A DNA stretch of 64,000 bases from Rubrivivax sp. (GCA_030653385.1 JAURZM010000074.1:1-64000); one strand, 5' to 3'. Shown: positions 1-7,983, counted from the stretch's first letter. Notes: generated from the letters alone by a model not told the origin. Translations and numbers: made by a program.

Positions 1-474
1 ACGCCGTTCACCACGGTAAAGAACTTCTCGCCGTCGTAGTCCGGCGCAATCTTGAAGCGGCTGCGGATCCACTTGAGCGCGGGGTTGTTGTCCAGATCGG
101 GCTCCTGGCCGGCGGCCCACCACATCGTGATGCCGGTGAACAGCAGGAAGGCGCCGAACACGTACAGGATCCAGTGGAACTGCGCGATCAGCCAGGCGCC
201 CACCAGGATCATTACCGCACGCAGCACGAGCGCACCCAGAATGCCGATCATGAGCACGCGCTTCTGGAACTCGGCCGGCACAGCGAAGTAGGTGAACAAC
301 ATCAGGAACACGAAGATGTTGTCGACCGCAAGCGCCTTCTCGATCAGGTAGCCGGTCAGGAACTCCAGCGACTTGGCATTGGCCAAGGTTCGTGCGGCCT
401 CATCCGTGCCGGCACCACCGAGGTGCCACCACAGCCAGCCCATGAAGACGAAAGACACGCTGACCCAGACGAGC
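1..474 (-). pseudogene. TerC/Alx family membrane protein, C-terminal part, interrupted by IS element
   Basis: The minus strand reads a TerC-family integral membrane protein from the right-hand IS junction to the left window edge, where it runs off. The reading contains the family hallmarks: an acidic helix with EKALAVDNIFVF, then an LRAVMI helix and a segment ending DNNPALKWIRSRF. The first 46 codons lie on the far side of the IS at 1712-1849. Removing the IS and one copy of the 4-bp target repeat joins the halves in frame as IWSLVWVSVSF, which is normal for the family. Alx/TerC proteins are associated with manganese export or metal handling. The gene is probably non-functional here, although an intact paralogue lies at 10081-11079. 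Confidence 0.85.
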
Positions 475-543
475 TGCGCTGCCCCCTGAGATTCGCTGAA
501 CCCAGGTCTAGAGTCCGATCAACCCGAGATGGAGATCGGACCG

Positions 544-804
544 ATGAAGAAGCGATACAGCGAAGAACAGATCATTGGCTTCCTGCGGGAGGCCGACGCC
601 GGCCTGCCGATCAAGGAGCTGTGCAGGAAACATGGCTTCAGCGAGGCCAGCTACTACGGCTGGAAGGCCCGATTCGGTGGCATGAGCGTGTCTGACGCCC
701 AGCGACTGAAGGCGCTGGAGGCCGAAAACAGCAAGCTCAAGAAGCTGCTGGCCAACTCGATGCTCGAGGTCGACGCCATGCGCGAGGTGCTCAAGGGAAA
801 GTAG
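544..804 (+). CDS. IS3-family transposase OrfA
   Basis: This 86-residue protein starts MKKRYSEEQIIGFLREADAG and carries the HTH_8 helix-turn-helix of IS3-family OrfA proteins (about residues 5-45, with KELCRKHGFSEASYYGWKA), followed by a leucine-zipper-like coiled coil (about 50-75). It binds the terminal repeats of the element. An upstream in-frame ATG at 529 would add five residues; ATG 544 matches the family start. It ends at a TAG next to a slippery heptamer, so the functional transposase is expected to be the OrfAB fusion made by -1 frameshifting. Confidence 0.9.
   Translation: MKKRYSEEQIIGFLREADAGLPIKELCRKHGFSEASYYGWKARFGGMSVSDAQRLKALEAENSKLKKLLANSMLEVDAMREVLKGK
795..801 (+). other. 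Candidate -1 programmed frameshift heptamer
   Basis: The sequence G-GGA-AAG lies in the orfA frame directly before its TAG (802-804). It has the X-XXY-YYZ form of -1 slippery heptamers. Slippage here continues as lysine, valine, alanine, alanine into the orfB frame, giving an OrfAB fusion. A downstream pseudoknot was not evaluated. Confidence 0.6.
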
Positions 805-809
805 CCGCC

Positions 810-1679
810 GTGGCGGCGCGTCGCGAGATCGTCGGCAAGCTGCAGGACCTGGGCCTGAGCCAACGCCAGGCGCTGAGGCTGGTGGGCATGAGCACCAGCA
901 CCCTGCGCTACCGACCCCGCGACGACGGCAACGGCCGGCTGCGCGAGCGCCTGAACGAGCTCGCCGGCCAGCACCGCCGCCACGGCTACCGCATGCTGCA
1001 CAGCCGGCTCAGGCTGGATGGCTGGGCGATCAACGTCAAGCGCACCTACCGGGTCTACCGTGAGGAAGGGCTGATGGTGCGCAAGCGCCGGCGCAAGAAG
1101 CTGCCCGTGCCCGAGCGACAGCCCCTGGTTCGACCGCTGCAGCCAGACGAGGTGTGGAGCATGGACTTCGTCTTCGACGAGCTGGCCAACGGCCGACGGG
1201 TAAAGACCCTGACCGTTGTCGACGACTGCAGCAAGGAAGTGATCCAGATCGCCGCGGACACCTCGATGCCGGCGCTGTACGTGACCCGCGTGCTTGACCA
1301 GGCCAGGCAGCAGCGCGGCCTGCCCAAGGTGATCCGCACAGACAACGGCCCGGAGTTCGCAGGCCGAACGATGCAGGCCTGGGCCGCCAGGAACGGCGTC
1401 GAGTTGCGGTTCATACAGCCGGGCAAGCCGGTGCAGAACGCCTACATCGAGAGCTTCAACAGCCGCTTCCGGGACGAGTGCCTGTCACAGCACTGGTTCG
1501 CTAGCCTGAGCCATATGCGCAGCGTCATCGACAACTGGCGCGACGACTACAACCACCACCGACCGCACAGCAGCCTGGGGTACATACCGCCGGCGTTGTT
1601 CGCCGCGAGGTGCCGCCAGCTCGCTGGCGGCACCTCGCGACCCCCCGCATCAACTACGATGCAAAGCCTCGGGCTCTAA
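810..1679 (+). CDS. IS3-family transposase OrfB (DDE integrase)
   Basis: A 289-residue catalytic subunit with an HTH_21 segment near the N-terminus (HRRHGYRML) and an rve-type DDE core. The acidic residues are visible in WSMDFVFDEL, in RTDNGPEF and in the ENAYIESFN-like segment QNAYIESFNSRFRDEC. The C-terminal YNHHRPHSSLGYIPP is typical of IS3 OrfB. Its frame is -1 relative to orfA and it is probably translated mainly as the fusion; the GTG at 810 is only a nominal start. No stop codons or gaps, so the element may still be active. Confidence 0.92.
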   Translation: MAARREIVGKLQDLGLSQRQALRLVGMSTSTLRYRPRDDGNGRLRERLNELAGQHRRHGYRMLHSRLRLDGWAINVKRTYRVYREEGLMVRKRRRKKLPVPERQPLVRPLQPDEVWSMDFVFDELANGRRVKTLTVVDDCSKEVIQIAADTSMPALYVTRVLDQARQQRGLPKVIRTDNGPEFAGRTMQAWAARNGVELRFIQPGKPVQNAYIESFNSRFRDECLSQHWFASLSHMRSVIDNWRDDYNHHRPHSSLGYIPPALFAARCRQLAGGTSRPPASTTMQSLGL

Positions 1680-1711
1680 ACCGAAATGCAGCGAAAGCTG
1701 GGGGCAGCGCA

Positions 1712-1849
1712 GAGCGACCAGATGGCCGCTTCGCGGGTGCTGACGCGGTGCGCACCCTGCTTGCTCATCGCAAAGAAGTCGACCAGCAGCGCAACCAGCA
1801 CGAACGCCGCGAACAAGGACCACATGAGTGGAGAACCAATGGATTCCAT
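1712..1849 (-). pseudogene. TerC/Alx family protein, N-terminal part (46 codons)
   Basis: Reading from ATG at 1849, this encodes MESIGSPLMW followed by a hydrophobic first membrane helix and REAAIWSL, the expected N-terminus of an Alx/TerC protein. It stops being TerC at the IS end (1711). The remainder of the gene is at 1-474. A candidate riboswitch lies immediately upstream, so the leader still reads into this truncated gene and then antisense into the IS. Confidence 0.85.
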
Positions 1850-1894
1850 GACCGCCTTTGAAGTGAGTTGCAGTGGGCAACTTCGCCGTTTGCT

Positions 1895-2095
1895 GATCTG
1901 CGAGCGCCGTGGTTACGTCGAGGACCCAAGGCTGGTCTTGCCGTGCCGACGATTTCCCGGTTGATGACCGGGATCGCGACCTGCAGCGCCGGAGCGTGGT
2001 GCGAAGCATCGCGACCGTATAGACGACGCTGCGCGTGATCTACGTCCTGAACTTCAGACGCACCTCGCTGGCTACTCCCCAGGAGAAGTGGATTT
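1895..2095 (-). promoter_or_regulatory. Candidate yybP-ykoY (Mn2+) riboswitch upstream of TerC/Alx
   Basis: In the RNA sense (minus strand) the leader contains GGGGAGTAGCC (plus 2070-2080), the best-known conserved block of the yybP-ykoY aptamer. Nearer the start codon are GGCAAGACC and then GACGTAACCACGGC (about 1907-1922), which resemble the conserved 3' part. The position about 50-250 bases before an alx/terC start is where this riboswitch class is normally found. It senses Mn2+ and turns on exporters. The limits are approximate and no folding was computed. The region 2100-2360 beyond it shows no convincing gene. Confidence 0.6.
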
Positions 2096-2361
2096 GAGTC
2101 TAACAGCGGCAAGCGTCAGATCTCGGCGCAGATCTTGGCTACGTTGTGTGGCCAGTGCGGACTGCCTGGTGTGGCGAGAGGATCAACAGGTCCGTCACCC
2201 GGCCGCGGGAGCAATTTGCGCGCCGGGGCGTGCTTGTGGAAGAGATGGGGGCGGAACGATCGGGCCACGCCGGATGCTGATGGCGACAAGGCACGCACTC
2301 TGCGGCCGATGCAGGCGGCGGTCGTCACGCACCGCATCGCCTTTGGCCGCGTGCGGGTCAC

Positions 2362-2585
2362 AAGGTGGTGACTCTCAGCGGGACAGTGCGGCGCGAAGCC
2401 GCACCGCGGCAAGCCCTGTGCGCTGACATTGACGACTTCAGTCGGGGTGGTGCGGTATGCCGCCAAGCACCCGACCGCAAGCGACTTGGAACAGCTGTGC
2501 CGGTACTTCATGCGGCCTGCGCAAGCCAGCAAGTGCGTGCATGCACCGCCACCGGGCAGGTCGAGCGCAAGCTATTCACGCACAA
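2362..2585 (+). pseudogene. Remnant of an IS91-family transposase
   Basis: Two reading frames together give a degraded IS91-type transposase segment. One frame reads KVVTLSGTVRREAAPRQ then LCADIDDFS. The next frame over reads DLEQLCRYFMRPAQASK, and the first frame resumes with QVRACTATGQVERKLFT. This matches the order DGFSLHAAVR, LEQLCRYITRPALA, NAAGQVVLKLKTPW known from IS91/ISCR-like transposases. At least two frameshifts and loss of both ends make it inactive. No terminal sequences were seen. Confidence 0.65.
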
Positions 2586-2672
2586 CCAATCGCTATCGGT
2601 TGCTTCGCGACGCGCTGCCCGAAGCAGTGAGTGTCGTCGGCGGCTCGGCCACCGACGACCGAGGCGAGCCGT

Positions 2673-3089
2673 TCAGGTCTCGGACGACGACCGAAACATC
2701 TCACGGTGCAAGCCCCAATGCTCGACCGCGGCGATCAGTACGCTCGATTCGCCGTCGTCAACATGTGCGTCGACTTCTGCAAGCTCGACACACAAGCGCA
2801 GCAACTTCAGCCGTAGCGCGGGATCCTGGACTTCACCCATCAGGTCCGCCAGCGTGCGCTCGTCCACCGGGCACGCGTCGGCCCACTTCAACTGGTCGCT
2901 GGACAGCAGATCCTCGCAGAAGGTGTCCAGCAGCGCGTGCAACTCATGCCGCGCCAGACCCAACTGCTCATGCACGGCAAGGCGGTCGAGCCAGTTGATC
3001 TCAGCGTCGCCGATGTCGCCATCGGCGACTACCGTCAGTGCGACGATGCGGGCGGCGGCCTGCGGGCTGTTCACGGGATAACTGCGCAT
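2673..3089 (-). CDS. TerB-like protein A
   Basis: A 138-residue helical protein starting MRSYPVNSPQAAARIVAL. It resembles the TerB/DjlA-like N-terminal fold of tellurite-resistance-associated proteins: acidic residues after the first helix (VADGDIGDAE) and a second acidic turn (EVDAHVDDGE), where metal could bind. A paralogue lies at 7984-8418 with the same RSYP-NSP-AAARIVAL start. I chose the second ATG (3089) because the leader GAGACCC plus start aligns base for base with that of the paralogue; ATG 3092 is also possible. The role is inferred as stress- or metal-related; the substrate is unknown. Confidence 0.75.
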   Translation of the reverse strand: MRSYPVNSPQAAARIVALTVVADGDIGDAEINWLDRLAVHEQLGLARHELHALLDTFCEDLLSSDQLKWADACPVDERTLADLMGEVQDPALRLKLLRLCVELAEVDAHVDDGESSVLIAAVEHWGLHREMFRSSSET

Positions 3090-3122
3090 CATGGGTCTCG
3101 CTTGGGTGCTGTGGGTCTCGGG

Positions 3123-3389
3123 TCAGTCGAAGATGTTGCTCAGCCAGGACTTCTTGCGGTTGCCCTGCTGGCCTCGGCCATGCTCGTAGTCGGAGTCTGC
3201 GAATTGGGGCTGTGATTGCACTGGCGCGTTGACGGCCGGGGCTGGCGTCATCGCTGCCGAGCGCTCGATCAGCTTGTCGAGTTCACCGCGGTCCAGCCAC
3301 ACGCCGCGGCATTGCGGGCAGTAGTCGATCTCGACGCCCTGGCGATCGCTCATCACGAGTGCGGTGTCGGTGCAGGTGGGGCATTTCAT
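3123..3389 (-). CDS. zf-TFIIB domain zinc-ribbon protein
   Basis: A protein of 88 residues beginning MKCPTC and containing a second pair YCPQCRGVWLDRGEL, the zf-TFIIB pattern CxxC...CxxCxGxWLDxGEL. It should bind one zinc ion; the cellular role of the family is unknown. The C-terminal half is polar and low-complexity (APAVNAPVQSQPQF, then HGRGQQGNRKKSW). ATG 3389 has AGGAG eight bases upstream, whereas the longer reading from 3413 lacks a ribosome site and adds residues outside the domain. It sits between TerB-like A and the damaged Bax-inhibitor gene and is probably co-transcribed with them. Confidence 0.8.
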   Translation of the reverse strand: MKCPTCTDTALVMSDRQGVEIDYCPQCRGVWLDRGELDKLIERSAAMTPAPAVNAPVQSQPQFADSDYEHGRGQQGNRKKSWLSNIFD

Positions 3390-3409
3390 GGGGTGCTCCT
3401 GGTGGGGGT

Positions 3410-3839
3410 TCATTCATCCGAGCTGCCGAAACCGAACAGGCTCAGCAGACTCGTGAACAGGTTGAAGATCGAGACGTGCACCGCCGGGCAGTGCCAGCGA
3501 CTTGGCCAGCACCGGCCCCAGCGAGTAGCCCATGAAGCCCGTCAGCGCAAACACCGCCGGCAAGGCCCAGCCGCTGTTCTTGAACTTGTAGACGGCAAAG
3601 AGCAGGCCGAAGTAGCCGCCCAGGGTCAGCAGGATGCCCGGCGCCGGCAGCTGGAACGCTACGCTGGCAGCGGCGATGGCCGCGCTGAACAGCAGCGTCA
3701 TCGACAGCAAGGCGTACGTGTTGCGCAGCACACGGCTCGTACCGGCGACATCCGTGGGTGTCGCGCTGCCTGCGGCGATCGGCGCCGAATGCGCGGCCTG
3801 CGGGCGAGCGGTCGAGGGGATGGGCGTGATGGAGTTCAT
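3410..3839 (-). pseudogene. Bax inhibitor-1/YccA family protein with internal deletion
   Basis: From ATG 3839 the first ~117 residues match a BI-1/YbhL-type membrane protein: polar N-terminus, then three hydrophobic helices (LSMTLLFSAAIAAASVAF, then LTLGGYFGLLFAVY, then FALTGFMGYSLGPVLAKSLALP). The frame then breaks. Shifting frame gives the normal family C-terminus VHVSIFNLFTSLLSLFGFG followed by SSDE and a stop at 3410. The family is usually about 230 residues, so roughly 100 residues including several membrane helices are missing, and the junction is out of frame. Probably a non-functional relic of an inner-membrane stress protein. Confidence 0.8.
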
Positions 3840-3866
3840 GGTGTCGAGTCCTGGGGTCGTCCGCGT

Positions 3867-4208
3867 TCAGCGTTCGTGACTGATGAGGCGTTGGCGCATG
3901 CGGCGGGAGTCACTGCCCCGGCGCCACAGGCGCATCAGGAACCGCGCGGCACGCGCCAGCGCGTTGTCCAGCGCCGTGCGCCAGTCGCTGGCCACGGAGG
4001 CGACGACCACCGACCCTGCGCCATCGGTCCGCAGTTCCACCTGGCAGCGTTTGTCGATGCCGCCTCGCGGGCCGTTCACGTCCGACATCTGCACCTCGGC
4101 GCGTGGCACCAGCCAGCCGAGGCGTCGCAGCACGAAGCGCACGCGGCGTTCAGTCAGGTCGCGCAAGTCAGTCGCTTGCGGGTGGCGGGACTTGAAGAGC
4201 ACTTGCAT
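3867..4208 (-). CDS. HPF/RaiA-like ribosome-associated protein
   Basis: 113 residues starting MQVLFKSRHPQATDLRDLTERRVRFVLRR. The layout resembles the hibernation-factor fold: N-terminal strand, helix with RRV-FVLRRLG, then strands RAEVQMSDVNGPRGGIDKRCQVEL and a second helix WRTALDNALARAARFL. The GPRGGIDKRC segment is typical of a subset annotated as HPF/RaiA-family proteins. Such proteins bind the 30S subunit and hold ribosomes inactive under stress. ATG 4208 has GGAGATC upstream; the longer reading to 4388 is not supported. The C-terminus is basic (LWRRGSDSRRMRQRL). Confidence 0.75.
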   Translation of the reverse strand: MQVLFKSRHPQATDLRDLTERRVRFVLRRLGWLVPRAEVQMSDVNGPRGGIDKRCQVELRTDGAGSVVVASVASDWRTALDNALARAARFLMRLWRRGSDSRRMRQRLISHER

Positions 4209-4411
4209 CACGGATCTCCAGCGGTTGAAGGACAGACGGAATGTGAGTGGCCTATCGGTTCTGGAAAAGCAGTCTTTGAAGAACGCGAACATCGGATAAA
4301 CCTGAACACAGGACGGAGCTTCGGCCGCAGACTTCGGGGTTTGGCGTCGCTGGCCGGCACGCGTTGCAGCACGCGAGCCTTCTGGCACGTCACCCTTTGG
4401 AGAAGCACCCG

Positions 4412-5500
4412 ATGCCCAACGCTCGAACCGCCAATGCCGTCCGTCTGGAGTTCGCTCTTGACTCCCTGGTTCAATCCAATCTGTCCGGCGTGGCCTTCAC
4501 TGGCGACTGGCTCTAGGTGGCGGGCGATGAAGCCTGCGGCCTGGACCGCCTTCGCCTGCTTGAACCCGTGGGGCGCGAGGCCTTGCGTTTCGGCGAGGTG
4601 CGTGACTTCCCGCTCGCCGATCTGCTGGACTTGCCCGGCACGGCCGGGGAAGAGGCCGATCTGGAAGGCATGGCCGTGGCCGGCGGCTTCCTCTGGGTGG
4701 TCGGCTCGCATGGCCTGAAGCGCAAGAACGCCAAGCCGGACAGGGACCACGCCGACAACGCGAAGCGGCTGGCGAAGGTGGCGCTGGACGGCAATCGTCG
4801 TCTGCTGGCCTGCCTGCCCATCGAGCCCGACGCCAAGGGCGAGCCCTGCCTCATACGACAGGCCCAGGACGGTCGCAAGGCGCTGCGCCTGAAGGGTGAT
4901 GCCCAGGCAAACCTGCTCACCCGCGCCTTGGCCGATGACCCCCACTTCGGACCGTACATGGCGATCCCGGGAAAGGACAACGGCTTCGACATCGAAGGCT
5001 TGGCCGTTGACGGCTGCCGGCTGCTGCTCGGCTTGCGGGGCCCGGTGCTGCGCGGCTGGTCGGCGCTGCTCGAGATCGCGGTGGAGGCGCGTGGTGACGA
5101 GCTGCGCCTGGTTCCCCTGGACGACAGCGGCGCGGTAATCCGCAAGCACTTCCTGCAGCTCGACGGCCTGGGCGTGCGAGACCTGCACTTCTCCGGCGAC
5201 GACCTCTACATCCTGGCCGGTCCGACGATGGTGCTGAACGGCGACATCCGCGTCTTCAAGTGGCCTGCTGCCCGGCCCTTGCTGGCCGCCAACCGCGAGC
5301 CGGTGCGCTTCGAGTCGGCGCTGACCGAGTCGGTGCCACTGCCACATGGCCGCGGCACCAACCGCGCCGAGGCCATCTGCGACCTGCCGCCGGCGCTGTC
5401 TGGCGGCAAGGCGCGCTGGCTCGTGCTGTACGACGCGCCTGGCGCTGACCGCAAGGAGGGCGAGCACACCGTCTTCGGTGACCTGCTGCGCCACGAATGA
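4412..5500 (+). pseudogene. DUF3616 family protein with in-frame amber codon at position 35
   Basis: One continuous frame runs from ATG 4412 (MPNARTANAVRLEFALDSLV) to the stop at 5498-5500, broken only by TAG at 4514-4516. The context is GDWL-stop-VAGDEACGLDRL; the family normally has a tryptophan there, so a single TGG to TAG change explains it. The downstream part has DUF3616 features including GKDNGFDIEGLAVDG and a C-terminal AEAICDLP-type segment, with a beta-propeller-like pattern of repeated strands. GTG 4517 directly after the stop could allow re-initiation. The biochemical function of the family is unknown. Confidence 0.8.
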
Positions 5501-5616
5501 AATCGTCCGCCCCGGTCTGTCTCGGCCGCCTGGGCGAACTGGCCCGCGCGGCGCCCGACGCTGCAGCCGGTTCGCTGTTCGATGTCACTGTCTGCTTCGT
5601 TTCACGGTAATCAAGA

Positions 5617-6135
5617 ATGGAGAAACTACTTTCAGGGGTCGGGTCGCTGCTTTACGGCATGAGATTCACCATGCTGTTCTTCTACGTCGGTCTGGTAGGA
5701 ATCATTTTCGGAATCCTCGGAAAGTTCCTGCTGGAAACCTACAAGCTGATGAACACCTTGCTGTTTGGCCAGCTCGAAAAGATCGACCTGATCATCAAGG
5801 TGCTCGAGCTGGTGGACATGACGATGGTGGTGCAGCTTGTTTGGGTTGTGGCGCTGGCGGGCGTATCGCTCTTCGTGACCACCGGACACTTCGACAAGAA
5901 GGACATGAAAAAGCCTGACTGGCTGGACCACGTCAATACCTACAACCTCAAGTTGAAGCTCGCGTTCGCCATCATCTCGATCTCTGGCGTGCATGCCTTG
6001 AAGACGTACCTGAGTGGCGACCTGAGTTTGGAGAATATCCAGATCGTGACGATGGTGGCTGTCATCCACTTCACCTTCGTGCTCTCCGCCATCGGCATTT
6101 CCTTTGCAGAACGTCTGACGCGGGAAAAGACCTGA
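5617..6135 (+). CDS. yqhA: YqhA family (UPF0114) inner-membrane protein
   Basis: 172 residues with four predicted membrane helices: about 17-38 (FTMLFFYVGLVGIIFGILGK), 68-90 (MVVQLVWVVALAGVSLFV), 112-128 and 140-160. The motif ELVDMTMV and the cytoplasmic WLDHVNTYNLKLKLA are hallmarks of UPF0114/TIGR00645. The family has no established function. Its base composition is slightly lower in GC than its neighbours, with several AAG/GAT-rich stretches. It lies between the DUF3616 gene and the lipid-kinase-like gene on the same strand and may be co-transcribed with both. Confidence 0.9.
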   Translation: MEKLLSGVGSLLYGMRFTMLFFYVGLVGIIFGILGKFLLETYKLMNTLLFGQLEKIDLIIKVLELVDMTMVVQLVWVVALAGVSLFVTTGHFDKKDMKKPDWLDHVNTYNLKLKLAFAIISISGVHALKTYLSGDLSLENIQIVTMVAVIHFTFVLSAIGISFAERLTREKT

Positions 6136-6149
6136 GCGCGCCTGGCGTC

Positions 6150-6818
6150 ATGGCCGAGCTCCCGGAAATCGACCCCGCGTCTGCGCTGCAGTTCATCGTC
6201 AATGCGGCAGCGGGCAGCAGCGACGCGGAGGCGAAGCGCGAGGTCGTCGAAGCCGCGCTGCGGGCTGGTGGACGGCGAGGTGACTTGCTGTTCTGCAGCC
6301 CCGCCGAGTTGACCTGCGTGTCGCACCGGGCAGCGACGAGGGCCGTCGCCACCCGCACGGCCGTGGTCGCCGTCGGTGGCGACGGCACGCTCAACACCGT
6401 GGCGCAGGCCGCGCACGCCGCAGGCTGCGCCATGGGCGTGGTGCCGCAGGGCACGTTCAACTACTTTGCCCGCACGCACGGCATACCCGCAGACCCGGCC
6501 GACGCGGTGAGCCTTCTGCTGCGTTCGGTGCCGGCGCCGGTTCAAGTGGCCGGCGTCAACGAACGAGTGTTCCTTGTCAACGCCAGCCTCGGGCTCTATC
6601 CCGACCTGCTGGAAGACCGGGAAGCCTACAAGGCACGCTTCGGTCGCAGCCGCTGGGTGGCGTTCGTGGCGGCCTGTGCGACTCTGCTGCGTGCGCAGGG
6701 CCGTTTGCGACTGCACATCGACTTTCACGTGCTCGCCAAACCCCTCTATCTGCTGAAGCCACAGCGCGACGCTGCCGTCATCGACGTCCGGTCCCGCGCC
6801 GAAGGGGCGGCGCCATGA
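6150..6818 (+). CDS. Diacylglycerol/lipid kinase-like protein, shortened
   Basis: 222 residues with the DAGK catalytic fold at the N-terminus: FIVNAAAGSSD at about 15, VVAVGGDGTLNTVAQA at about 72 (the GGDGT ATP-binding motif), and GVVPQGTFNYFARTHGIP at about 99. After about residue 185 the protein jumps from LRAQGRLRLHIDF to HVLAKPLYLLKPQRDAAVI, which looks like the very end of the family. Typical members have about 300 residues, so much of the C-terminal beta-sandwich lipid-binding domain appears to be missing. The frame is open, so a truncated protein is possible but activity is doubtful. The stop overlaps the next start by 4 bases. Confidence 0.75.
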   Translation: MAELPEIDPASALQFIVNAAAGSSDAEAKREVVEAALRAGGRRGDLLFCSPAELTCVSHRAATRAVATRTAVVAVGGDGTLNTVAQAAHAAGCAMGVVPQGTFNYFARTHGIPADPADAVSLLLRSVPAPVQVAGVNERVFLVNASLGLYPDLLEDREAYKARFGRSRWVAFVAACATLLRAQGRLRLHIDFHVLAKPLYLLKPQRDAAVIDVRSRAEGAAP

Positions 6819-7612
6819 GCGTCCTGCTGCAGATTTCCGACACGCACTTTGGTACCGAGCAGGGCGCGGTCGTCGAAGCCCTGGGCACGCTGGCCCACCA
6901 GCAGCGTCCTGATGTGGTTGTGCTGTCGGGCGACATCACGCAGCGCGCTCGTCCGGCCCAGTTCCGGGCGGCACGCTTGTTCGTGGACCGCCTGGGGGCT
7001 CCAGTGCTGGCCGTTCCAGGCAACCACGACATCCCGCTCTTCGATCTGTGGGCGCGCCTGCGCAGACCGTACGGGCGGTACAGCGCCGTGTTCGGCATGG
7101 ATCTCGAGCCGGTGCACCGCTCTCCCGAACTCCTGGTGGTGTGCGTCAACACCACGCGACCCTGGCGACACAAGGACGGTGAGGTATCCGCGCTGCAGAT
7201 CGACCGTGTCGCCCGACTTATGGAGCATGCCGACCCCGCGCAGCTGCGCGTGGTCGTGGTGCACCAGCCTATAGCCGTCACGCATGCCGAGGACGAGCCC
7301 AACCGACTGCGCGGGCATGCGGCTGCTCTGCCGCCTTGGGCTGAAGCCGGCGTCGACCTCGTCATCGGCGGTCACATCCACCTCCCCTACGTCATGCCAC
7401 TGCAAGGCCTGGCGCGTCCGCTATGGGTCGTGCAGGCGGGCACGGCCGTCTCGTCCCGAGTGCGTGATGGCGTGCCCAACTCGGTGAATCTGCTGCGCTG
7501 GGGCGCGGATGCGGCGCCGGGATGCTGTCGGATCGAGCAGTGGGACTACAAGGGCGACGACCGGGCTTTCCGGCTCGCCAAGGTCAGTGAGGTCCGGCCG
7601 GACCGGACGTGA
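6815..7612 (+). CDS. Calcineurin-like metallophosphoesterase
   Basis: 265 residues containing all the metal-binding motifs of the calcineurin-like superfamily in order: SDTHFG (residue 8 on), LSGDITQ, PGNHDIPL, VVHQP and GGHIHLPYV. It should hydrolyse a phosphodiester or phosphomonoester using two metal ions; the substrate is unknown. A 4-base overlap (ATGA) with the lipid-kinase gene indicates translational coupling. This pairing of a DAGK-like protein with a metallophosphoesterase suggests lipid or phospholipid head-group metabolism, which is inference only. Confidence 0.88.
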   Translation: MSVLLQISDTHFGTEQGAVVEALGTLAHQQRPDVVVLSGDITQRARPAQFRAARLFVDRLGAPVLAVPGNHDIPLFDLWARLRRPYGRYSAVFGMDLEPVHRSPELLVVCVNTTRPWRHKDGEVSALQIDRVARLMEHADPAQLRVVVVHQPIAVTHAEDEPNRLRGHAAALPPWAEAGVDLVIGGHIHLPYVMPLQGLARPLWVVQAGTAVSSRVRDGVPNSVNLLRWGADAAPGCCRIEQWDYKGDDRAFRLAKVSEVRPDRT

Positions 7613-7747
7613 GTGCGGCTTTGCAACGGACGCGCCATCTTCCGGCGACTTCGTATTTTCCTGAGTTGGATTCTCGGAAGCTCCGCTTCTTACGAAGCAG
7701 GACCGGATGCATATTCCAGCCTGTCATCACTTCCGAGCTCACCCGCC

Positions 7748-7930
7748 ATGAAGCCTTCCTTGCGCTTTGCGTCCCTCGTCATTGCCAGGATCAAGCAGAG
7801 CCTGCACTTGCTGAAGGAGGGTCTCAGGCAGTGGGTGCCACAGCCAGCGCCGGTGCTCGTGCCCATCCCGATCCCGGCCGAGCGTCGTACACACCAGTCG
7901 GACCGCCGGCATCCCTCGCGGGGCGACTGA
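7748..7930 (+). CDS. Possible small basic protein
   Basis: An open frame of 60 codons reading MKPSLRFASLVIARIKQSLH, then a proline-rich stretch APVLVPIPIPAERR and a polar end. It fills the gap between the metallophosphoesterase and TerB-like B on the same strand. No family is recognised and no strong ribosome site precedes the ATG. It could be chance; support is limited to position and reading frame. Confidence 0.3.
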   Translation: MKPSLRFASLVIARIKQSLHLLKEGLRQWVPQPAPVLVPIPIPAERRTHQSDRRHPSRGD

Positions 7931-7983
7931 GTCCGAAAACCAGCTTGTCACCTCAAACTGACTCTTCTCAACGGAGACCCATC

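Larger units (their letters stand above)
475..1711 (+). mobile_element. IS3-family insertion sequence (IS407-like), 1237 bp
   Basis: A complete element with ends TG...CA. The first 12 bases, TGCGCTGCCCCC, are matched exactly by the reverse complement of the last 12 (1700-1711). The inverted repeat continues imperfectly for about 30 bases, with shared blocks TTCGCTG and TAGAG. It is flanked by the 4-bp direct repeat GAGC at 471-474 and 1712-1715. It carries orfA and orfB with a -1 slippage site between them. The two-ORF layout, size and 4-bp duplication fit the IS407 group of the IS3 family. The intact ends and target repeat suggest a recent insertion. Confidence 0.9.

Noticed and set aside
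476-479. GCGC as the IS target duplication
   Set aside because: GCGC is present at both edges, but using it leaves TerC one base out of frame. Taking the 12-bp terminal repeat as part of the IS gives GAGC as the duplication and restores the frame exactly.
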